Assembly: GCA_020912385.1 (NCBI GenBank)
Contig: CP087212.1
Coordinates: forward strand, 1-64,000
Direction of reading: 5' to 3'
DNA length: 64,000 bases
From: Neofusicoccum parvum
Lineage: Eukaryota > Ascomycota > Dothideomycetes > Botryosphaeriales > Botryosphaeriaceae
A program made the position numbers and the translations under genes. The notes beneath the pieces are model-generated. The model had not been told where the DNA came from. It ran no database searches and was given only the letters and a program-made list of their open reading frames with translations. Shown here piece by piece: positions 56,824-64,000 of the stretch (its first letter is position 1; every line of letters starts with the position of its first letter).

Positions 56824-57290
56824 GTATTACGGCGTAGTCGTTGTAGAATAAGAGAGATAGCGGAAAGGTAGTAAGTAGGATAAAGATATATAGCGTAAGA
56901 AAGACCTATAGTAGTTACGTATATTACATACTACTAAGGTAGTACTCTCGCTACTCCCTTTATAAAAATAAGGAGTAGATAAAGCAGCCCTAGATACTCT
57001 AACTAATCTACCCCTTAATATACGGAGCACCTAGAGCAACTATTAGATTATATAGACCTCTTCTATATATATAAACCACGCTCGCTAGCATAACTTTAAC
57101 CTTTATGGTTAACTTTAATAATCAATCTATACTATTAATTAGTAATACGGCCTTCGCACGTAGTACTCAGTTATATATATTCGTTTACACTTGTTCTCTC
57201 CTCCTACCTTATATCTACTTAAGGTAAACCCTATACGGCTTACCACCCTCTTTGGTGTTTGATCCTTAGAGGTAGAGGCCCGCTATTACA
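56824..57290 (+). repeat. Degenerate LTR of the TGTTACGGCG family, second copy
   Basis: Starts TATTACGGCGTAGTCG and ends GAGGCCCGCTATTACA. R-U5 (57060-57290) aligns with 36380-36617 and is less mutated than the 55570 copy toward its end. Confidence 0.75.
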
Positions 57291-58055
57291 TCGTATACGC
57301 GCTTAACGAGGCGTTCTAGGCTCTAGGATAGTAGGACTAGTAGGGGCTCTATTACTAGGTCTACCGCGTAGGCAAGTAGAGAGATATTAGAAAGATCGAG
57401 GCCGTTGAAGAGGGATGGCTAGCGAGTTATCTCTAGTTAGGGAGAGACTTCGGTCTTAGTAGTTTAGTTATAGTAGATATATTATGCTTAGAAGAGCTTA
57501 TAGTCGTACTCTATAAGGTCTTTCTTTACTAGCTCTTTAATAAGGTCGCTTTCCTAGCTAATACTTAATAGGCTAGTACTTTCATCCTTAGTTTTATTAT
57601 CCTCGCGAACCTAGCTAACCTAAAAGAACTACGAGCTATGGCTATATGTGAAAAATCTTTAGCGGTATACTTCTTTCCTTCTAATCTATAGACGGGTCTA
57701 GACCTATTCCTCCTTTTACTTTCTAGATCTCCCTAAGGTACTAAGGGACTAATAGTATATCTTACGCTAATGTTTCTTTAGAGACTTTAAATCCCGGTAG
57801 ATATAGTAGTAATTTTAGGAGTTAAGCAGGTATAATAGATAGATAGATAAATTCATTTCTTCCCGATATAGCTCCCTTGCGGGTCCATGCGGGGCTGGCT
57901 ATCTGCAATTATTTTACATGAGGGGGAAAACCTTGTTCACTAGGTAAAAACCCCTCCTCTCTACTCAGGTATGTCTTCCTCTCCTTATTCCGTTTTTCCT
58001 GTTTACCAGTAGTAGCTGCTGTGGCAGCCCTTCATTCAATCGCTAGTGTACCCTT

Positions 58056-61000
58056 TCAGTCTTCGTCCCGGTCCTCCTGGTAGTCCTCCTGGTGCTCCTC
58101 CTGGTGATCCTCCTGGTGGTCCTCCTGGAGCATTTCCCTGGCTAGGCTGAACTGGTTTAGAAGCCCCGTGCGTAGGAACCATACTGTCGCTGCCTTAATC
58201 CCCTTCTTTGTGGAGAGGAGGGAGTGGTAGTCTGTAGTTCCCGCCTCTTACAGCATCTGTGCCCTTCCCTGCTGGAAGTGGTGGTAGAAGAGAAGGATGT
58301 GCTTTGGGGTCTGTCTCTGCCACCCACACGGGCAGGCTGGGCTGGGGTGTCCTGGTACCTTGCGTCTGAAGAGGAAGTCCTCTAGTCCAATATTCTCTGT
58401 ACGTAGTAGGATGGCGATTGTGCTAAGTGGTTTAGATAGCTCCTTGTGTAGGTCTCTAAGCCTTGGGGTCCAATCCGTGTTCAGGGCTACTGGCTTGTTT
58501 CTTCTTTCTTGATTGATATGCGTGGTCCATTGCTCCCTCCATATTTCCTTAAACGCCATGTGGATTCTGGCTTTCTCAGGGAGCTTCTTGGTGTTGGGTT
58601 TGCTGCTTTCTATAAGGGAGTTGATTCTCTTGCGAAGTCGTACTCTCCTAGCTGGGCCAGCTGCGCCCTTAGTCTTTAGCACCGCTTTAGCTATATCCTT
58701 GATGTCCTGGCATGTCCTCTCTGTTACTTTAGCTACCGGATTCTCCTTGGCGCGGAGTGCCTGGGTGAGGGCAAGTTCATCCAGATGTAGTGGGAGAGGG
58801 GGAATTCCTGTTTCATATTCTAGGACTTTGGTGTTAGTAGATTTATACGCTCCAGAGATGTTACAGAGGCACGTGTTCTGGATCTTTTCTAGTGGTTTGC
58901 TTGCCGTTTTACGCCATCCTGGGGTTCCCTCTGGGGTATGCCACGCCCCACAGCCGTAGGTAAGGACTGGCCTAACTACTGCTGTGTAGATATGTCGAGC
59001 TTTCGCGAAAGAGGCCCCCCAGGTGGATGCTGCAAGCCTGGATAGAGAGGTGTACTGTTTAGCAGCCTTTGTAGCAGTTTCCTTTATATGGGGTCCCCAT
59101 CGCAGTTTGCTGTCTACGTGAATTCCTAGGATCTTTACTGTTGGTTCCGGCTTTCCTCCAAATCCTGGGATGCGGATTTTTGCATTCATATTGAATTTCT
59201 TTGGCCTTCTTGTGAAGTGAATAAGGTGGTACTTGTCGGGTGTAAATGTTGATCCGTGGGTTGCCGTCCATTGTATGCATGTTTTATTCGCTTCCTCTAG
59301 CGTTCTGTAGTTTTGCTCTGTGGATCTACTAAATGTAAGGATGTTGGTGTCATCAACGAATCCTAGGGGAAATGTGCTGCCCCTGCGTAGCTTGGTAAGA
59401 AGGTTGGAGGCGAAGAAGAGGTAGAGAATTGGAGATAATGAGGATCCTTGTGGGATACCATTCGAGGTTTCAATTGGCGGGCTGGTAAAGTCTCTAAAGG
59501 ATAATTGTGTGGTGCGGTTCTGTAGAAAGGAGCGGGTGAATCTCTCTATCCAGACTGGTAGCCTTGCCATTCTAATATTGTGGAGGAGCCTCTTGTGGGA
59601 GACCCAGTCGTATGCCCCCGTTATGTCCAGGCTAAGTACTGATGCCACCAGTCCTTGGTCCTGTGCCCAGACTGTATGGATTTGTTCCGTTAGGAGGTTA
59701 AGTGCTACTACAGTAGATCTATTTCTCCTTGCACCCATTTGTAGGTTAGGGAGTAGGCTATGCATCTCAGTTGCCTGGGAGATCCTATCCGCCACGATTT
59801 TCTCAAGTAGTTTGCCAAGCGTGTTGAGTAGGGCAATTGGTCTAAATGCCTTGGCTTTGGTGTAGTCTTCTCTTTGTGGCTTTTTTAGGACAATAGTGGT
59901 TGAGCACTTGAACTGTCTAGGGTGGTAGGAGAGTGTGAGGCATCCCTGGAAGACGTTGGCGAGGGGCTTTGCTAGTGTATGCGCACACTGTTTTAGGAAT
60001 CTGTTAATTATCTTGTCTGGGCCTGGCGCCTTATCGGGGGGAAGCCGCTTGATGGCCTTAAGGATTTGTTCCTGGGTAAGATCCTGGGCTATTTCTACCG
60101 GTTCCGGATAGATGGTTCCATTAATGTCGGAGAGATCGGCGGCTTTAGGAGGGGGGAAGAACTGGTTTGCGAGGATTTCTGCCTTAGAGGGGTTGTCATA
60201 GCGTAGGACTTGGTCTATCCCTTGTAGAGGTGGGAATTGCGGTGGGGCCGGTGGTTCTAGTGCTTTAGTTCTTGCCCACTTCGCCAGTTTCCAGATTGCT
60301 GAGGGGTCGGCGGTAATTTCTACTACTGTTCTTCGCCATGCTTTTGTTCTGTCTCTTCTAATTTGTCTTTTCTTTCTGTTGACGGTAGTTTGATACGCAA
60401 TCCAATCTTCCTCCTTTCCTGTATTGGTCCATTTTCTTCTAGCTGCTCTAGCCTGGTGGACTAGCTCTGAGCACTCTTTTGTCCACTGGGTAGATGCCCA
60501 GGGTGAGGGTTTTGCAGCTGGGATGGTTTCCTGGATGGTGTCCTGAATGGCCTTCTGGATCTGCTCGACAGCGGCGTCTAGCTCTATCTTAGTGCTTGGT
60601 TGGCTTGTTCTGATGCTCCTAAGCTTCATCTAGAGTGTTATGTTTACCTTCTTCCAGTCCGCTTTTTTCCATTGAGGTCTTGGAGTTTGGGGGAGTGTAG
60701 GTGTTGGGGTGACGTCGAGTGTTGTGAGAATAGGTAGGTGGTCAGATGATAACTCTAGCTCATAGCTAACTCTATAGTTTATAATTCTTTCCTCTATCCA
60801 CTGGGAAGTAAAGATAAGATCTAGAGTGCTTTTACTATTGCCTCTTCTTCTGGTGATAGTGCCTCTTGGGAGGGCTAGGTTTAGGTTTGCTGCAGTTGCA
60901 GTTTCGATTAGGTGATTCGCAAGAGTATGGTGTATAGGGGAGGTAATACCTCCCCAGAGGGGGTGATGGAGATTGAAGTCTCCGAGAAGGATATGTTGCC

Positions 61001-61379
61001 CCTGCATAGCAAGGGCTCTCGGGAGAATAGATAGGTTCCCTAGTTCCGTACTTGTGTGGGTAGAGGGTGGGTTGTAGTAGTTATGGATGTGGATAACGTT
61101 GGTTGCAGTGGTGAGGGAGAGGGTGATAAGGTCTGGAGAGTGGATTGTTGTCTGCCAAGATTCTACGGCAATGGCCTTGCTTACGAAGAAGCAGGTCCTT
61201 GCTATTCCTTCCTTAGGGAAGATTGTGTGGTAGGCCGGGTGTTTTACTGTTGTTTTTGTCCTTGGATTCCTCCATGGCTCCTGGATTACGAGGATGTGGT
61301 GGGCTGTTGGACTGATATCCTGAAAGAGTGGGAGCATTACCCCCTTTGCACTTTTATTTACGTTGTACTGTAAAATCGA
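58056..61379 (-). pseudogene. LINE ORF2, nearly intact (endonuclease, RT)
   Basis: The minus-strand frame is open at 61379 (SILQYNVNKSA). Its start equivalent to the ATG at 51785 reads ATA. It is interrupted only by TAG at 60630 and TAA at 58248. The stretch 60629-58248 (793 codons) is open and carries RT motifs LPPDKAPGPDKIINR, GIPQGSSLSP, FVDDTNILTF and the C-terminal HPSPACPCGWQRQTPKHIL. The EEP domain has LVIQEPWRNP and LLGDFNLHHPLWGG. The tail is an acidic HQED repeat. Confidence 0.88.
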
Positions 61380-61384
61380 GAGGT

Positions 61385-62896
61385 AGCTTGTGTTTATTAT
61401 TAGTTTCCTTCCATCTCTGTGTCTGCCTGTAGAGTGGTAGGTATTTCCACCTGTATATGGGGGCCTTCCTGGTTCTCGACCTCGGCTGCGTGTTGGGAGC
61501 TGTTAAGCCCTGGCTTTCTTCTCCTGGGTTCCTCTTCCCTTATTCTCTTCCGGGACCCTACCAGGGTCCATCCATTCTGTGTTGGCTTTTGGGCTGCTTG
61601 GGGTTGTTCCTTGTAGTTTCCTGGCGCGGCCAGTCGAGCTTGAGTTGCTCTAGCCTGGTGGGCCTTGCGCGCTGAGCATAGATTACTCCAGGCTGTATGT
61701 TTTTAGGAGCAGTTTGCACATTGCGTTTTCTCCTTTCCGTACTCTCTTGTATCGTGGCTGCCTACACACTGACCGCACTTTTGCTCTTTCCTACAGTGGG
61801 TGGCAATGTGGCCATATGCCTGGTACTTAAAGCATTGGGTTACTGTAAAGTTCGCACTATAGTACTCTGCTATGTATAGGGCAAAGTTGTAGATTAGTCC
61901 TTTAGCTATAATCTGGTTGGCTATCTCAGGGTCTATAGTACTAAGGATGATTGCGGAGTGTATTTTCCCTTCTGGGAGCTTCTTCTTCAGCCAGGCTAGC
62001 TTGCTAATGTGCAGTCCTGGATGTAAGACCAGGTTTTGCTCCTGTAGGGCCTTGGTGGCCTGGGGATCCGTGGTGTTAATTCCCTTGACAGGGACGTTGT
62101 GGACCAGTACTGAGTATAGTTGTTGATTTGGGCGGACCTCGTTTCCGAGTCCAGTGGTCCACTCCTGGTCCTGGAGAAGGGCTGTCCTTGTTTGTATGTC
62201 CGGAACAAAGATCCTGATATCCCCACTAGGGAGCTTTCTAGCAGCGAGTACCCTTTTACAGGCTAGGCCTTTTCCTGCCTGGATCTTTTGAATGATAGCT
62301 TCGTTTGGGAGATTTGCTACTTCCTGTCTATTTGCTTCATCTGGAAGGTGGAGGGTGATTTCTGTGGTGGTGGGCGGGGTGGGAGGCTTTAGGGCTGTTT
62401 GGGCTGCGATGTGTGCCCAGCTTGGGCTAGTTGGTGTAGGCGCTGTCTGGATACGGCTGACTGTTTTCTGGACCTGCTTGACTTCCCTTAGGATATCCTT
62501 CAGGTTTGGTTCCTTGGCTGCTGCCTCCTGGCGGAGGGTAATGTGGTCCTGGAAGATTTCCTTGGCGGCGCCGAGAAAATTTTTTATCTGGCTGTTGAGG
62601 GCTGAAGGTCTACCAGCGATTTTCTGGAGGGCTTGTAGGATGGCGTCTGCTGTTATGGCAGCTCTCTGGATATATTCTACGCTGATTTAGCCACGCTGCA
62701 GGCTTTTAGGTGTCTGCTGGGGGCGGGTAGAGGTGGGTACTGGGAGGGGTTGTTCAGCCCTTTCCATAGTCTCAATTCCAACCACCACGTTGCTGCAGCT
62801 GCTGGGAAGGGTATTGCTAGGGTTTTGAGGCCTAGAAGAGCCCCTAGGGGTTTCTTCCATAGCCGTAGCTTGAGGTCGGATTTTTGGTATGTTCAT
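61385..62896 (-). pseudogene. LINE ORF1, gag-like
   Basis: Begins MNIPKIRPQATAMEETPRGS at 62896. TAG at 62687 and another near 61670 (former TGG/CAG). Knuckle cysteines are partly lost by G-to-A changes (CFKYQAYGHIATHC, CGQCVGSHDTREYG). It ends MEGN then TAA just before ORF2. Confidence 0.82.
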
Positions 62897-62917
62897 GTTT
62901 TTAAGCAGGTATAATAG

Positions 62918-63600
62918 TCCATCCTTATATAGCGGTAACTAGATAATAGAATGATTAATATACGTTAGAACCACTAGCTTATAGGCGTTCTTAATTAAAT
63001 CTATCTATTTCTACTATATATTAGCTAAGGCCGTAGCCGTCTCTTTTAGGCCTAATTCGTAGTGCTTACCTTATAGGTAAATCCAGACCTGGCTAAGGTA
63101 AACGGTATACTTGTAGCTCTTATAAATAAGTAGGCGGTATTTAGAGAGAAAGAAAAAATATCTATTTAATAGTATTATATTACTATTAGATAGATAGTCA
63201 AGGGTGAAGAATCTAGTTTAGTTTATATCTACTACGAGAAGATATAGTAGAGAAGGATTAGAAGAAAAAGTCCTACTTAACACGTCTAGATTATTTTCTT
63301 ACCCTTATAAAAGCGCGTACGTATCGCGTTTGAATAAGGTTTAACTATGGGATGTTATTTATATTTTCACTTGATAAAGAAATAGTAGAATTTTGATAAG
63401 GCGAAAAGGCGGCGAGAACGGGAAGGCTTGTATAAAATAGGAAGGATCCATGTAGGGTGGACTGAAAAAGTACGGTGCACTCGAGCATATATCTTAGGCC
63501 TCGTCGAGACTAGTTCCCGAGCGTTGTCAGTCTCTATATTAGCGTGACAACTAACTAGTAGAAGGATAGAAGAGTGAGTAGCTGTCATAGTCTCCTAATC
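62918..63600. other. AT-rich unassigned sequence
   Basis: No gene seen. AT-rich with ATAGATAG and TATTA words, resembling mutated repeat; no inverted repeats or LTR ends recognised. Confidence 0.5.
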
Positions 63601-64000
63601 CCTAGTTATATTAAGCCTTCCGGTAGCCAAAGCGAAAGCTACCGTTGCTTTAATCGTATGCGGGTCCACCCGCTACTTGTCTAGAGGTCCGTCCTTATAT
63701 TTCCCATTCGGTAGTTTTGTTCCTGACCAGCCTTCTAATATATATACAAGGTCACCGAACCTATCTCCAAGCCCGTTCTGTAGCTCTACCCGAAGATCCA
63801 GCCAGCGCGGGCACTCGAGAAGGAAATACTTGACTGTCTCTTTTTCTACTCTATAGGCGCACGCTGCTGACTGCGCACACCTAATCTTGTATAGTAGTTC
63901 GTTGAGATTTGCCTTAGAGGTTCGAAGCTAGGCGATTATAGAAGCCTCTTTATAGCTAAGCTAATTGTAAAGCCGTTTTATATGAAACTAAGCGAGTGCC
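63601..64000 (-). pseudogene. LINE (Tad-like) ORF2 C-terminal fragment
   Basis: Minus strand reads ...RVEKETVKYFLLECPRW then LRVELQNGLGD and WSGTKLPNGKYKD, ending in stops near 63680. 'ET--Y-L-ECP-W---R' is the typical end of fungal Tad-type ORF2 (Cys/His motif then Trp/Arg). The upstream part is mutated and continues past the window edge. Confidence 0.6.

Larger units (their letters stand above)
55360..57821. repeat. AT-rich RIP-mutated repeats with two degenerate LTRs
   Basis: Very AT-rich (TACTA/TATAG words) with no usable frames. It contains two degenerate LTRs at about 55570-56057 and 56824-57290. The rest is unidentifiable, probably Gypsy interior. Confidence 0.65.
57839..62900 (-). 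mobile_element. Full-length LINE, minus strand, 17-bp target duplication
   Basis: TTAAGCAGGTATAATAG is found at 57822-57838 and 62901-62917. Same family as 50219-55345, opposite strand, with a TAGATAGATA tail. ORF1 and ORF2 have few stops each, so it is the best preserved LINE here. Confidence 0.93.

Noticed and set aside
62292..62690. 132-codon plus-strand frame
   Set aside because: Mirror of LINE ORF1 on the minus strand, which has the coiled coil and zinc knuckles.

Overview
The window is one chromosome end and subtelomere of a filamentous ascomycete (Pezizomycotina). The left edge is a CCCTAA tract, read as the C-rich strand of a TTAGGG telomere. The genes have short (46-77 nt) GT-AG introns with CTRAY-like branch sites. 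Repeats carry CpA-to-TpA (and complementary) nonsense mutations of the kind made by repeat-induced point mutation (RIP), and very AT-rich repeat relics alternate with normal-composition gene islands. I cannot name the species.

Layout. 1-9.0 kb: telomere, degenerate telomere-like repeats, pyrimidine-rich 9-bp arrays, and a telomere-linked RecQ helicase (TLH) pseudogene on the minus strand, with its 3' end duplicated toward the telomere. 9.1-9.4 kb: a telomere-like motif and a palindromic repeat cluster. 9.4-24.8 kb: a LINE relic, a Ty3/Gypsy relic, a chromodomain Ty3/Gypsy element between two LTRs with an antisense ORF, and a Ty1/Copia 3' fragment. 24.8-27.9 kb: a truncated LaeA-like methyltransferase and a well-supported four-exon gene of unknown function (368 aa).

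28.9-39.9 kb is the metabolic island: KpsF/GutQ-type D-arabinose-5-phosphate isomerase (minus), D-arabinono-1,4-lactone oxidase (plus), UDP-galactose-type nucleotide-sugar transporter (minus), EamA/DMT transporter (minus), a GH31 alpha-glycosidase (plus) split by one solo LTR, and an Ara2-like D-arabinose 1-dehydrogenase (minus). Isomerase, dehydrogenase and lactone oxidase are three steps of a route from ribulose-5-phosphate to D-erythroascorbate, the fungal C5 vitamin C analogue; only a phosphatase is missing. The transporters and GH31 suggest moving or processing a glycosylated product. I regard this as a candidate D-erythroascorbate gene cluster and as the most interesting item here.

40.5-64 kb: nested transposons. 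A LINE 3' fragment is hit by a solo LTR. A heavily mutated Ty3/Gypsy copy contains a young pogo/Fot1-like transposon with perfect 47-bp inverted repeats and a solo LTR. Two full-length LINEs of one family (plus and minus) have clear target-site duplications. Degenerate LTRs and another LINE 3' end complete the window. No tRNA, rRNA or CRISPR was seen.
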